This document shows positions 24,213 through 32,986 of a stretch of 64,000 bases of DNA, in pieces. This DNA is from Aliidongia dinghuensis (GTDB lineage Bacteria > Pseudomonadota > Alphaproteobacteria > ATCC43930 > CGMCC-115725), in assembly GCF_014643535.1 (NCBI RefSeq), contig NZ_BMJQ01000028.1, forward strand, positions 1-64,000, read 5' to 3'. The position numbers and the translations under genes are program-made. Every line of letters begins with the position of its first letter. Positions within the stretch are counted from its first letter, which is position 1. The notes beneath the pieces are model-generated. The model saw only the letters and a program-made list of their open reading frames with translations, was not told the DNA's origin and made no database searches.

Positions 24213-24241
24213 TTGAAAAACGGAGGGATCCTCCGTATAAA
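24213..24241 (+). promoter_or_regulatory. sigma-70-type promoter for the molybdo-oxidoreductase operon
   Basis: TTGAAA (24213-24218) and TATAAA (24236-24241) are separated by exactly 17 bases, a near-consensus housekeeping promoter. The TetR-type palindrome fills the spacer, so repressor binding would exclude RNA polymerase. Confidence 0.7.
24220..24236. promoter_or_regulatory. TetR-type operator palindrome
   Basis: ACGGAGG-GAT-CCTCCGT is a perfect 7-bp inverted repeat with a 3-base centre, of the ACGGA...TCCGT kind used by many TetR-family repressors. It is 33 bases from the TetR start codon and lies within the promoter of the divergent operon. Confidence 0.8.
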
Positions 24242-24410
24242 TAATGCGATGGCGCACCCCGCGCCAGTGCCGGTCCACCCGGACGGTACCGTCGCGTTCA
24301 GCGCCCGACTTTCGACCTTTCATCGCCGCGGCCTCGGCCGCAAGGGCTTAGCATCCGTCGTGCCCGACGGTCGCGAGCCGTTTTGACCATAGCACTGATC
24401 GGAGCATCCG

Positions 24411-24908
24411 ATGACACTCCCCATCAGTCTCACCATCAATGGGGTGAGGCGGACCATCGCGCTCGACGACCCGCGCGTGACGCTGCTCGATCTCCTGCGC
24501 GAGCGCCTCGACTTGACCGGCACCAAGAAGGGCTGCGACCGCGGCCAATGCGGCGCCTGCACGGTGCTGGTCGACGGCCGGCGGATCAATTCCTGCCTGG
24601 CGCTGGCGGTGAGCCACGATGGTGCCGACATTCTCACGATCGAAGGCCTCGCCCGGGGCGACGAGCTTCATCCGGTGCAGGCGGCCTTCATTGCCCATGA
24701 CGGCTTCCAATGCGGCTTCTGTACGCCCGGGCAGATCATGAGCGCGGTCGGCCTGATCCGCGAAGGACAAGCCGGTGCCGACCCCGAGCGCGTGCGCGAA
24801 GGCATGAGCGGCAATCTCTGTCGCTGCGGCGCCTATGCCGGCATCACCGAAGCCGTGCTGGAGGCTGAGGAGCAGTTGACGCTAGCCGAACGGAGGGCCG
24901 CGGAATGA
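24411..24908 (+). CDS. paoA: aldehyde oxidoreductase [2Fe-2S] subunit (PaoA/YagT-like)
   Basis: A 165-residue iron-sulfur subunit of a xanthine-oxidase-family molybdenum enzyme. Both 2Fe-2S sites are intact: plant-ferredoxin type GCDRGQCGACTVLVDGRRINSC and the C-terminal QCGFCTPGQ...NLCRCGAY. It passes electrons from the molybdenum centre to the FAD subunit. Unlike E. coli PaoA it begins directly at the ferredoxin fold (MTLPISLTINGVRR) with no twin-arginine signal, so the complex is predicted to be cytoplasmic. It overlaps paoB by 4 bases (ATGA). Confidence 0.9.
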   Translation: MTLPISLTINGVRRTIALDDPRVTLLDLLRERLDLTGTKKGCDRGQCGACTVLVDGRRINSCLALAVSHDGADILTIEGLARGDELHPVQAAFIAHDGFQCGFCTPGQIMSAVGLIREGQAGADPERVREGMSGNLCRCGAYAGITEAVLEAEEQLTLAERRAAE

Positions 24909-25963
24909 ACCGCTTCGACTATGTGAGGCCCGCGACGGTCGCCGAAGCGGTCGTGGCGGCTGCCGAGCCGGGTGCGGCCTATCTCGCAGCCGGCACCAAT
25001 CTCCTCGACCTGATGAAGGGCGGGATCAGCCGGCCGGGCCGCCTCGTCGACATCACGCGTCTGCCGGGCCTCAACCAGGTCGAGCGCTTGCCCGACGGGG
25101 CCTTGCGCATCGGCGCCCTCGTGCGCAATGCCGATCTCGCCCACGACCCGGACTTCGCGCGCGCCTATCCGGCCGTTGCGGAGGCGCTGCTGGCCGGCGC
25201 CTCGGCGCAGCTCCGGAACGCCGCCACGGTCGGCGGAAATCTGCTGCAGCGGACGCGCTGTGCCTATTTCTACGATCCCGCCAGCGCCTGCAACAAGCGG
25301 CAGCCGGGCAGCGGCTGCGACGCGCGGGACGGCGAAAACCGGCTGAGTGCCGTGCTCGGCTGGAGCGACGCCTGCATCGCGACCCACCCGTCCGATTTCT
25401 GCGTGCCGCTGGTCGCACTCGACGCCACCGTGGAAATCGAGGGCCGTGCGGGCCGCCGCGAGATCGCACTCGACGCGCTTCACCGCCTGCCCGGTGATGC
25501 GCCGGAGCGGGACAATGTGCTCGAGCCGGGCGATCTCATCACCGCCGTCCGCTTGCCGGCCGCGGCGGCCGCCTTCGCCGCCCATGCGCGGTATCTCAAG
25601 CTCCGCGAACGCACCTCCTATGCCTTCGCCGTCGTGTCGGCCGCTGCGGCGCTCAAGATCGAGGACGGCACGATCCGGGAGGCACGCCTGGCACTCGGCG
25701 GCGTTGCCGCGAAGCCGTGGCGCGCCCGCGCGGCAGAACAGGTCCTGGCCGGCGGCACACCGACGCCGGAAGCGTTCCGCCAGGCCGCCGAGGCGGCGCT
25801 CGCCGATGCGCGGCCATCCGGCGACAACGCCGCCAAGATCGAGCTTGCGCGGCGGATCGCCGTCCGGGCGCTCGCCCTCGCCGCGGCGGGCACGCCGGAC
25901 CGTATCCCGGCCCTGCCGGGTTCTTGCTTCTCTTCCGTCCCTGGAGCGCTCCATGCCGTCTGA
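24905..25963 (+). CDS. paoB: aldehyde oxidoreductase FAD subunit with extra Fe-S segment (PaoB/YagS-like)
   Basis: A 352-residue FAD subunit of the xanthine-oxidase family. The FAD-binding region includes YLAAGTNLLDLMKGG and ASAQLRNAATVGGNLLQRTRC. It also has the Cys-rich insertion (CAYFYDPASACNKRQPGSGC ... CIATHPSDFC) that in E. coli PaoB binds an additional [4Fe-4S] cluster, placing this enzyme in the PaoABC group and not with plain xanthine dehydrogenases. The stop overlaps the start of the large subunit by 11 bases, indicating tight translational coupling. Confidence 0.9.
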   Translation: MNRFDYVRPATVAEAVVAAAEPGAAYLAAGTNLLDLMKGGISRPGRLVDITRLPGLNQVERLPDGALRIGALVRNADLAHDPDFARAYPAVAEALLAGASAQLRNAATVGGNLLQRTRCAYFYDPASACNKRQPGSGCDARDGENRLSAVLGWSDACIATHPSDFCVPLVALDATVEIEGRAGRREIALDALHRLPGDAPERDNVLEPGDLITAVRLPAAAAAFAAHARYLKLRERTSYAFAVVSAAAALKIEDGTIREARLALGGVAAKPWRARAAEQVLAGGTPTPEAFRQAAEAALADARPSGDNAAKIELARRIAVRALALAAAGTPDRIPALPGSCFSSVPGALHAV

Positions 25964-28223
25964 CATCAGCCTCACCCCGGCATCGCCCCACGTGCGGCAC
26001 GGCTCGAACATCGGGCAGCCGCTGACCCGCCGCGACGGGATCCTGAAGGTCACCGGCCAGGCCCGATACGCCGCGGACAATCACCCCGCCGGCATGCTGC
26101 ACGCCGTGCTGGCGGTGAGCCACATCGCGCGCGGCCGCGTCGTTTCGCTGGACGTCGTGGCGGCCAAGGCCCATCCGGGCGTCGTCGAGGTCATGACGCC
26201 GGCCAACCGGCCGCCGCTTGCGGAGGATCCGGACGCCAAGACGAACCCATTCATGTTCCGGCTCGATCTGCTGCAGAACGACCGCGTGCGCTACGTCAGT
26301 CAGCCGATCGCCGTCGTCATCGCGGAAACGCTGGAGGCCGCGACGGAGGGCGCGGCGCTGCTGGCGCCGCAATACGAAGCCGAGCCGGCCCGGATCGGCC
26401 TCGATGCGGACGAAAGCTTCGTGCCGCCGGCGGTCGGCGTCGGCCATCCGGCGGAGGTGCGGCATGGCGATGTCGAGCAAGGGCTCGACGCGGCCGTGCA
26501 TCGGATCGAGGTGACCTACGAGACGCCCGCCCAATACCACAACGCCATGGAGCCGCATGCGATCGTGGCGGCGTGGGACGGCGATGCGCTCACGATCGAC
26601 ACGCCGACCCAGGGGCTTGCCATGGCGCAGGCGCGGATCGCCGGGCTCCTCGGCATCGCGCCCGGCAAGATCCATATCCGCAGCCCGTTCCTCGGCGGCG
26701 GCTTTGGTGCCAAGGGCCTGATCGCCGGGCCGCAGATCCTCGGCATCCTGGCGGCCCAGCTGGTCGGCCGGCCGGTCAAGCTGGTGATGCGGCGTGAGCA
26801 GCTCTCAGGGCCCGTCGGGCATCGCTCGCCGAGCCGGCAGACGATGCGGCTCGGCACCGACGCCGAGGGCGCGCTGACCGCGCTCAGCCACCAGGCCAAG
26901 ATCGCGACCAGCAGCTTCGACGATTTCTTCGAGCCCGCGGCCGGCGCCTCGCATGCGCTTTATGCGAGCCCGGCGATCGTCACCCAGCACGAGGCAGTCC
27001 GGCTCGACACCGGCACGCCGCTGTTCATGCGCGCGCCCGGCGAGGCGACGGGATCGATCGCGCTCGAAAGCGCCATCGACGAAGCGGCTTGGGCCTGCGG
27101 CATGGACCCGCTGGCCTTCCGCTTGAAGAACTATGCCGAGGTCGAACCGATCTCGGGCAAGCCCTTCTCCTCCAAGGCGCTCCGCGAGTGCTACACTGAA
27201 GGGGCCGTGCGTTTCGGCTGGTGGGAACGCCGGCTCGAGCCCCGGCAGATGCGCGACGCGGCCGGACTGCTGGTCGGCTGGGGCGTCGGCACCGCCACCT
27301 TCCCGGCGCTCATGTTCCAGGGCGAGGCCCGCGCCGTGATCCGCCGCGACGGGACGGGTGTCATGGAGACGGGCGCGCACGACATGGGCCAGGGTGCCTG
27401 GACGGCGCTCGCCCAGATCGCGGCCGATGCGCTCGGGCTCGAGCTCGACCAGGTCGCGTTCCGGGCGGGCACCTCGGACCTGCCGGATGCCGGCATTGCC
27501 GGCGGCTCGGCCCATACCGCGACCGCCGGCATGGCGCTCCACAATGCCGGGGCTGCGGTCATCGCCAAGCTGGCGGACCTTGCCACGGGCGACGAGCGCT
27601 CGCCGCTGTTCGGTGCCGGCAATGCCGGCGTCATGGCACGCGGCGGTCGGCTCCACCGCCGCGACGACGAAAGCCGCAGCGAGAGCTATGCCGAGGTCCT
27701 GGACCGCGCCGGGCTCGCTGAGATCGAGGCGCGCGGCCAGGGTACCGCGGACCCGGTCCTGCAACAGCACTATGCGATGCACGCCCACGGTGCGGTCTTC
27801 GCCGAGGTCAAGGTCGATCCGGAGCTGGGCCAGATCCGCGCCACGCGCCTCATCGGCGCTTTCGCGGCCGGCCGGATCATCAATCCCCGCATGGTGCAGA
27901 GCCAGTATCTGGGCGGCATGATCTGGGGCGTGTCCTTCGCGCTGCACGAGGAGGCCATTGCCGACCGGCGCTCCGGCCGGATCCTGAACGCGAACCTGGC
28001 CGAGTATCACATTCCGGTAAATGCCGATGTGCCGTCGCTCGAGGCTGTGCTCGTCGACGAGCACGACCCCCATGTGAATGCGCTCGGCATCAAGGGTGTC
28101 GGCGAGATCGGCATCACCGGCTCGGCCGGTGCCATCGCCAATGCGGTCTGGCACGCGACCGGCATCCGGCCGCGCCGCTTCCCGATCCGGATCGACGACC
28201 TCTTGGCGCAAGAGACCCCGTAG
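25953..28223 (+). CDS. paoC: aldehyde oxidoreductase molybdopterin-binding subunit (PaoC/YagR-like)
   Basis: A 756-residue molybdenum-cofactor subunit. It has the N-terminal a/b hammerhead (LTRRDGILKVTGQARYAADN), the cofactor loops (PFLGGGFGAKG, MRAPGEATGSIALESAIDE, AHDMGQGAWTALAQIAAD, GGSAHTATAG) and the active-site Glu in GIKGVGEIGITG. Such enzymes hydroxylate aldehydes, often aromatic, to carboxylic acids. ATG 25953 is supported by GGAG upstream and by overlap with paoB. The dedicated cofactor-insertion chaperone (PaoD/XdhC) is not in the window, so it must be supplied from elsewhere. Confidence 0.92.
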   Translation: MPSDISLTPASPHVRHGSNIGQPLTRRDGILKVTGQARYAADNHPAGMLHAVLAVSHIARGRVVSLDVVAAKAHPGVVEVMTPANRPPLAEDPDAKTNPFMFRLDLLQNDRVRYVSQPIAVVIAETLEAATEGAALLAPQYEAEPARIGLDADESFVPPAVGVGHPAEVRHGDVEQGLDAAVHRIEVTYETPAQYHNAMEPHAIVAAWDGDALTIDTPTQGLAMAQARIAGLLGIAPGKIHIRSPFLGGGFGAKGLIAGPQILGILAAQLVGRPVKLVMRREQLSGPVGHRSPSRQTMRLGTDAEGALTALSHQAKIATSSFDDFFEPAAGASHALYASPAIVTQHEAVRLDTGTPLFMRAPGEATGSIALESAIDEAAWACGMDPLAFRLKNYAEVEPISGKPFSSKALRECYTEGAVRFGWWERRLEPRQMRDAAGLLVGWGVGTATFPALMFQGEARAVIRRDGTGVMETGAHDMGQGAWTALAQIAADALGLELDQVAFRAGTSDLPDAGIAGGSAHTATAGMALHNAGAAVIAKLADLATGDERSPLFGAGNAGVMARGGRLHRRDDESRSESYAEVLDRAGLAEIEARGQGTADPVLQQHYAMHAHGAVFAEVKVDPELGQIRATRLIGAFAAGRIINPRMVQSQYLGGMIWGVSFALHEEAIADRRSGRILNANLAEYHIPVNADVPSLEAVLVDEHDPHVNALGIKGVGEIGITGSAGAIANAVWHATGIRPRRFPIRIDDLLAQETP

Positions 28224-28516
28224 GGGCGGCAGGGGAGGTGCGGTGCCGTACGAGGGTGCCGCACCGTCCCGAAGTCACAACCATAATCGCACATATCTAT
28301 AGACTCGGCCGACGGTCGGAAATGCGCCGCCGGGCTCAAATTCTCTTTAGCCGGGCAGGATAATGGGGCAATATGCCGGCGGTTGAACGGCAAGACGCCG
28401 CCTGCCCGGAGGGAGCCGGAGGGGCGAGCTGTTGCAACGATGCGGTTGTACCTTGAGGTCGCATCTTGCTTGCGCCGGCGACGGTCTTCGACCCGCCCGA
28501 ACATCGGAGGTCGAGG
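28224..28516. other. intergenic region after paoC
   Basis: No gene is supported here. Just after the paoC stop, GGTGCGG (28237-28243) and CCGCACC (28259-28265) can form a 7-bp stem with a 15-base loop, a possible weak terminator without a T-run. The rest holds the leader of the following exported protein. Confidence 0.4.
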
Positions 28517-29791
28517 ATGGCTGTCAGAGTCATGCTGGCCCTTGTGCTGGCTCTTGCTCTATCGATTGGTGTGGCGTCGGCGGCAACGGACGCCGACCAG
28601 CCCGCGTCCCTGCAATTCCGCTTCGTGAACGAGCCGCAAACGACCGTTGCGGCCGAGGCCGCCACGGCGGTGCCGCAAGCCGCCGCGGCCCAGCAATCGG
28701 CGGCCGGGACGATCATTCCGCTCTGGACGGGATCAGCCACCGGCTTCGGGAAGCCGTACACCTATACGATGGTCGGCCAGTCACCGCTCGTGCACCTCGC
28801 CAACCCCACGTCGCAGATTCCGACGGTCGTCGTGCCGGTCCGCTTCGTGTTCGAGACGAGCAGCGGGAACGTCGTGCTCGACCCGACCACCCCCGATCCG
28901 GGCAGTTGCCTGCCGGCCGGCCAGACGGCGCTCGCGATGACGTTGAAGTCGCCGGTGTTCCAGACGGTCAGCGCGCTCCAGCTGGTCACGACCGCGAACA
29001 AGTCCGTGGCCCTCCCCGAACTCGGCAGCGGTCAGTACGCCGATTTGTTCCAACGCGCGAATTTCTACAGCTATACACGGGCGGGCGCGCTCAACGCCGG
29101 GTACCATGTCACGCTGGTGCCGACCGTGGCGCCGACCGTGACGATCACGGTGCCGAATGCCAACAGCCTGGTCTCGAGGGGGCGGCAATGCGCGACCTCC
29201 GCCGGCTATACGCTGCCCACGGGATTGATCAACGCCTATGCGCTCGACAGCTTCCTCCGGACTCACGTGATCCCCGCCCTGTCGAGCCATGTCAGCCCCA
29301 AGACCTTTCCGATATTTCTGCTCTACGACGTCGCCCAAGTTTGGGTGAACGGCAGCACGACCGAATGCTGCGTGCTTGGCGATCACAACGCGTACAGCAA
29401 CAACGGGCTGCTGCAGACCTACGCCGTCGCGGATTATGAGACCTCCGGGAACTATGCCCTGGCGAGCGATGTCTCGATCCTGAGCCGGGAGGTCATGGCC
29501 TGGATGGACGACCCGACGGTGACGAACCACGTGCCGGCCTATTGGATCGATGCCGCGGGCACGAGCAACGGCTGCGTCGCCGGTCTCGAAACAAACCTGC
29601 CGTTCAGCTCCTGGATATTCGGCCCGCCCTTGGGCCAGGTGGCGTTCCGAGGCTATGCGTTCAGCGTGGAAGAAGGCGTCTTCCACAACTGGTACTTCGG
29701 CGCATCGCCGTCCGGCGCCGTGAACGGCTGGTATTCCCTGTTCGGCAGCCTGACGGCACCGGATATTAACTGGACGATTTGCCAGAATTAG
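28517..29791 (+). CDS. exported hypothetical protein, unrecognised family
   Basis: A 424-residue protein with a Sec signal peptide (MAVRVMLALVLALALSIGVASAA). The mature protein is rich in Thr, Ser, Asn, Val and Tyr and appears mostly beta (PTVVVPVRFVFETSSGNVVLDP, YHVTLVPTVAPTVTITVPNANS). It contains five cysteines, including the vicinal ECCVLGDHNAYS, and a late segment EVMAWMDDPTVTNHVPAYWI. Similar large secreted proteins of unknown role occur in soil bacteria, from memory. GGAGG at 28506-28510 supports ATG 28517. It ends at a strong hairpin. No function is assigned. Confidence 0.65.
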   Translation: MAVRVMLALVLALALSIGVASAATDADQPASLQFRFVNEPQTTVAAEAATAVPQAAAAQQSAAGTIIPLWTGSATGFGKPYTYTMVGQSPLVHLANPTSQIPTVVVPVRFVFETSSGNVVLDPTTPDPGSCLPAGQTALAMTLKSPVFQTVSALQLVTTANKSVALPELGSGQYADLFQRANFYSYTRAGALNAGYHVTLVPTVAPTVTITVPNANSLVSRGRQCATSAGYTLPTGLINAYALDSFLRTHVIPALSSHVSPKTFPIFLLYDVAQVWVNGSTTECCVLGDHNAYSNNGLLQTYAVADYETSGNYALASDVSILSREVMAWMDDPTVTNHVPAYWIDAAGTSNGCVAGLETNLPFSSWIFGPPLGQVAFRGYAFSVEEGVFHNWYFGASPSGAVNGWYSLFGSLTAPDINWTICQN

Positions 29792-29796
29792 GACGC

Positions 29797-29816
29797 AACG
29801 GCGCCTTCGCGCCGTT
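29797..29816 (+). terminator. 8-bp hairpin after the exported protein gene
   Basis: AACGGCGC-CTTC-GCGCCGTT is a perfect 8-bp stem with a tetraloop, 5 bases after the stop codon. Only a short CGTG follows, with no T-tract. It lies between convergent genes and probably terminates transcription. Confidence 0.55.
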
Positions 29817-29824
29817 CGTGCGAC

Positions 29825-30217
29825 CTACGCCTCGAAGCGCCCCGTGGCGTCACGATCGCGGTCGTATCGTCTCGTGAGCGGAAACGGCGGCAACCAGGAC
29901 TCGCGGCGGATGATCCAGCTTTCGTAGGTTGGCATCAGCTGGTCAGGGGCATCGAGCGATCCCAGGTTCACTTCGATTTCGTCTGCGGTGCGCGCGAAAA
30001 CGGATGAGCCGCAGCGGGGACAGAAAAATCGCCCGGCGTAGTCGCGCGTTTCGCCATCGATCGTCACCGCATCCTGCGGGAACACTGCGGAAGCGTGAAA
30101 AAGGGCCCCATGATGCTTGCGGCAGTCGAGACAGTGACAAAGGCCGACCCGGTATGGGAGCCCGGACGCCACAATTCGAACGTTGCCGCACAGGCAACCG
30201 CCGGTGAAGCGATCCAT
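29825..30217 (-). CDS. GFA family protein (CENP-V/Gfa zinc fold)
   Basis: A 130-residue protein of the Gfa/CENP-V fold. The zinc-binding cysteines are all present: GGCLCGNVRI, CHCLDCRKHHGALFHASAVF and FFCPRCGSSVFART. Family founder Gfa was proposed to help glutathione react with formaldehyde; many members are annotated only as GFA family. It is monocistronic and convergent with the exported protein gene. Substrate unknown. Confidence 0.88.
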   Translation of the reverse strand: MDRFTGGCLCGNVRIVASGLPYRVGLCHCLDCRKHHGALFHASAVFPQDAVTIDGETRDYAGRFFCPRCGSSVFARTADEIEVNLGSLDAPDQLMPTYESWIIRRESWLPPFPLTRRYDRDRDATGRFEA

Positions 30218-30353
30218 GCTGCGCCTCCTCTAAAATGACGCGGTCGGAATGGTTAGAACGAGCAGCACCGTCATTGCACTAGCCTCTCTCCGATCCTGCC
30301 GATTTACTCGAGACTTGGCTTCGGCCGTCCGGCTCCGCACGCTCAGCCGGTTC

Positions 30354-31037
30354 TCACATCCATCGCCATATGCCGGCGGCCCAACCGGCGAGCGGAAGAT
30401 GCGCCCAGGTCGTCCCGAGCCAGAGCAACGTGCCGGCGATCGTGGCGAATGGGCCAAGGCTTCCGATCTGCGCCCGGCCTGCGATCACCGCCGCGAAGGG
30501 AATGAAGCTGGTGCGGCGCTCCCAGGCCGGCCAGACGTCCGGCTGAGCGCGCTCCTTCTTCGCGTCCTGCAGCCTCGAACCGACCAGGGCCAGCACGACG
30601 ATGGCGATAGCCACGGCGATGTTCTTGTCAACAGGATAGACCGCGATGTGGGCGAGGCCCCATATCGCAAACGACCACATCATCGGATGGCGCGTGATCG
30701 CGTAGACGCCACGCGCGGGACCTGGCTCTGACAACGGCGCGCCGAGGGTCGGAAAAGCGGGATTTTTGACCAGCGACCCGGCGAGAAGGATGGACGCCAG
30801 CAGCATGACCGCGGTGGCGATCGCCCATGTTAAGTCGCCCGCTACCCAATGCGGCTCGGTCGTCGGAGCAGCAAGATAGGCAGCGACCATCCATCCGAGC
30901 GTTGCGAACGCAACGACCGAATACAGGGCGGTGAAGCCCTGCTCGCCGATGGCGTGGACGACCCCCGCCCGAAGCGGATGGGAAAGCAGGAAATGCGTTC
31001 CGACGAATGCGACGGCCGCGATGATCAGCATGGCCAT
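30354..31037 (-). CDS. NnrU family membrane protein
   Basis: A 227-residue membrane protein with about six hydrophobic helices, matching the NnrU/isoprenylcysteine-methyltransferase-like pattern: THFLLSHPLRAGVVHAIGEQGFTALYSVVAFATLGWMV at the start and GVYAITRHPMMWSFAIWGLAHI in the middle. NnrU was named from denitrification clusters, but many homologues lie elsewhere, and no nitrate or nitrite genes are here. ATG 31037 fits the family start; the frame is open to 31160 but crosses the TetR operator. Divergent from a TetR gene that probably controls it. Confidence 0.82.
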   Translation of the reverse strand: MAMLIIAAVAFVGTHFLLSHPLRAGVVHAIGEQGFTALYSVVAFATLGWMVAAYLAAPTTEPHWVAGDLTWAIATAVMLLASILLAGSLVKNPAFPTLGAPLSEPGPARGVYAITRHPMMWSFAIWGLAHIAVYPVDKNIAVAIAIVVLALVGSRLQDAKKERAQPDVWPAWERRTSFIPFAAVIAGRAQIGSLGPFATIAGTLLWLGTTWAHLPLAGWAAGIWRWM

Positions 31038-31079
31038 GGTCGATCGGTTCCCACCTATTTGAAGATGTGATACTACGTT

Positions 31080-31094
31080 GTTTACAGTGTAAAC
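31080..31094. promoter_or_regulatory. perfect TetR-type palindrome between nnrU-like gene and tetR
   Basis: GTTTACA-G-TGTAAAC is a perfect 7-bp inverted repeat around one central base. It lies 13 bases before the TetR GTG start and 42 bases before the divergent NnrU-like start, a natural autoregulatory operator. TTTACA...TGTAAA sites are common for TetR-family repressors. Confidence 0.8.
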
Positions 31095-31107
31095 GGAGCG
31101 TTGCCAA

Positions 31108-31653
31108 GTGACTTCAGAAGCCGGCCTTCGAGAGACGTTGATTGCTGCCGCCCTTGGCATCCTGGAAGCGGGTGGGGAGGAGCCCAGCCTCCGGGCAGTG
31201 GCGCGGGCGGCCGGTGTGTCGGCGATGGCGCCCTACCGACACTTCTCGAACAAGGTCGCTCTGATGGCGGCTGTTGCGAACCATGGGTTCGAGGCTCTGC
31301 GAGACGCCCTGGTGGCTGCCGACGACAAGCCCGATCCCCGGGAGGCCCTTGTCGCGCAGGGACTGGCCTTCATCGATTTCGCGACGAACCATCCGGCTCT
31401 GTTCCGGCTGATGTACAGCCATCAATACGGCAGCGCGGGCGCGGATGCGGTGCTGGGAACCTACCAGGTGCTCGCCGACCGGATGGTCGACGTCATGCCG
31501 ACCCAGGCTTCCGCCGGTGCGCTTGCCTGCAGAGCACTCGTCCAGGGTATCGCCACGATTGTACTGAATGACAGGCTCGCGCCGTCGAAGGCGGACGACA
31601 TAGCTACCGCATTGCGGCTCTTCGTCTACGGGGTGGCGCACGCCGCCCGATGA
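31108..31653 (+). CDS. TetR/AcrR-family regulator, WHG-domain type
   Basis: A 181-residue TetR-family protein. DNA-binding domain: TLIAAALGILEAGGEEPSLRAVARAAGVSAMAPYRHFSNKVALMAAVANHGF. The C-terminal domain (GLAFIDFATNHPALFRLMYSHQYG) carries the features of the WHG-type (TetR_C_13) ligand domain. The start is GTG 31108 with GGAG at 31095-31098. A perfect palindrome just upstream is its likely own operator and also faces the NnrU-like gene. Confidence 0.9.
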   Translation: MTSEAGLRETLIAAALGILEAGGEEPSLRAVARAAGVSAMAPYRHFSNKVALMAAVANHGFEALRDALVAADDKPDPREALVAQGLAFIDFATNHPALFRLMYSHQYGSAGADAVLGTYQVLADRMVDVMPTQASAGALACRALVQGIATIVLNDRLAPSKADDIATALRLFVYGVAHAAR

Positions 31654-31797
31654 GGCTGCTTGGTTGGCGATTATGTGAATCAGCCGGATCGATGCGCTGG
31701 CAGATAAATTGGCATGACGACTTGCGCGTCCTTCCGCTACGCCGCGGTGACAATCTCTATCGCAAGTACCTGGGCGGCAGCTATACGGCAAAAATCG

Positions 31798-31815
31798 CCC
31801 GAAAAGTCGGGTTTT
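31798..31815. terminator. small hairpin with T-run
   Basis: CCCGA-AAAG-TCGGG followed by TTTT (31812-31815) resembles a short intrinsic terminator on the plus strand; an AAAA run lies just before it on the other side. It is in the otherwise empty 261-base space between tetR and accA, about 145 bases after the tetR stop. Confidence 0.45.
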
Positions 31816-31914
31816 CGACCTAAGCCAATGACATCTTATGAGGTGCGGGCGCCATAAGCTCTTGAAATATCAAGATTCCCTTCGACAACTTATGGGGTCC
31901 CGTACAAAACCGCG

Positions 31915-32868
31915 TCAGAGGCCGTGGGCGCCCATGGCGAGGAATTTCTGCCGGCGCTGGGTCTTGAGGTCGCCTGGGTTCATCTCCAGCAGGGGCTTCA
32001 GGGCTTCCTGCAGCGCATCGCCCAGCACGGCGATGGCGGCGGCCCGTTCGCGGTGGGCGCCGCCGATCGGCTCCGGCACGATCTGGTCGATGACGCCGAG
32101 CTTCAGGAGATCCTGTGCCGTGAGCCGGAGCGCCTCGGCCGCGAGCGCCGCCTGCTCGCCGCTGCGCCACAGGATCGAGGCGCAGCCCTCGGGCGAGATC
32201 ACCGAATAGATCGAGTGCTCAAGCATCAGGACCGTGTTGCCGGACGCAAGCGCCACGGCACCGCCCGAGCCGCCCTCGCCGATGATGGTCGCGACCAGCG
32301 GCACGGTCAGCTTCAGCGACACCTCGATCGAACGGGCGATCGCCTCGGCCTGGCCGCGCGCCTCGGCATCGATGCCGGGCCAGGCGCCGGCCGTGTCGAC
32401 CAGCGTGATGACCGGCAGGCGGAAACGCTCGGCCATCTCGAACAGCCGGATCGCCTTGCGATAGCCTTCGGGCCGCGCCATGCCGAAATTGTGTTTCACG
32501 CGGCTTTCGACCTCGTGGCCCTTCTCCGTGCCCATGACCACGACCGAGCGGCCGCGGAAGCGCGCCAGGCCGCCGACGATCGCCCGGTCCTCGGCAAAGG
32601 CGCGGTCGCCGGCCAGGGGCGTGAACTCGGTGAACAGCGCCTGGGCGTAATCGAGGAAATGCGGCCGGTCCGGATGGCGGGCGACCTGCACCTTCTGCCA
32701 GGCCGTAAGCTTGGCATAGGTCTGCTTCAACAGCCGCGACGCCTTCGCCTCAAGCACGGCGACCTCGTCGGTGATGTTGATGTCGGCTGCGGTCGGAAGG
32801 TGGCGCAGCTCTTCAATTTTGCTTTCGAGCTCCGCGATCGGCCGCTCGAATTCGAGGAAGTTTTGCAT
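31915..32868 (-). CDS. accA: acetyl-CoA carboxylase carboxyltransferase subunit alpha
   Basis: AccA, the alpha subunit of the carboxyltransferase that makes malonyl-CoA for fatty acid synthesis. The 317 residues match the family throughout: [106 protein letters not shown] and [12 protein letters not shown]. Start ATG 32868 corresponds to the family's usual first residue. It is separated by 118 bases from the upstream malyl-CoA lyase gene on the same strand. Confidence 0.97.
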   Translation of the reverse strand: MQNFLEFERPIAELESKIEELRHLPTAADINITDEVAVLEAKASRLLKQTYAKLTAWQKVQVARHPDRPHFLDYAQALFTEFTPLAGDRAFAEDRAIVGGLARFRGRSVVVMGTEKGHEVESRVKHNFGMARPEGYRKAIRLFEMAERFRLPVITLVDTAGAWPGIDAEARGQAEAIARSIEVSLKLTVPLVATIIGEGGSGGAVALASGNTVLMLEHSIYSVISPEGCASILWRSGEQAALAAEALRLTAQDLLKLGVIDQIVPEPIGGAHRERAAAIAVLGDALQEALKPLLEMNPGDLKTQRRQKFLAMGAHGL

Positions 32869-32986
32869 GGGGCGTGTCGTTACCACGACTGAGCCCCCGC
32901 GCCAATCGCGATGCAGCATGGCGGCCCCATCTCATGCGGATGGGGCCGCCGCCGAAGCCCGTTCTGGGGCGTCAGTTTCCGGCGAA

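Noticed and set aside
24833-26080. 415-codon minus-strand frame opposite paoB
   Set aside because: Composition is Arg/Gly-rich with no domain pattern, and the plus strand is clearly coding.
26805-28211. 468-codon minus-strand frame opposite paoC
   Set aside because: Shadow of the large subunit; no recognisable motif and no ribosome site.
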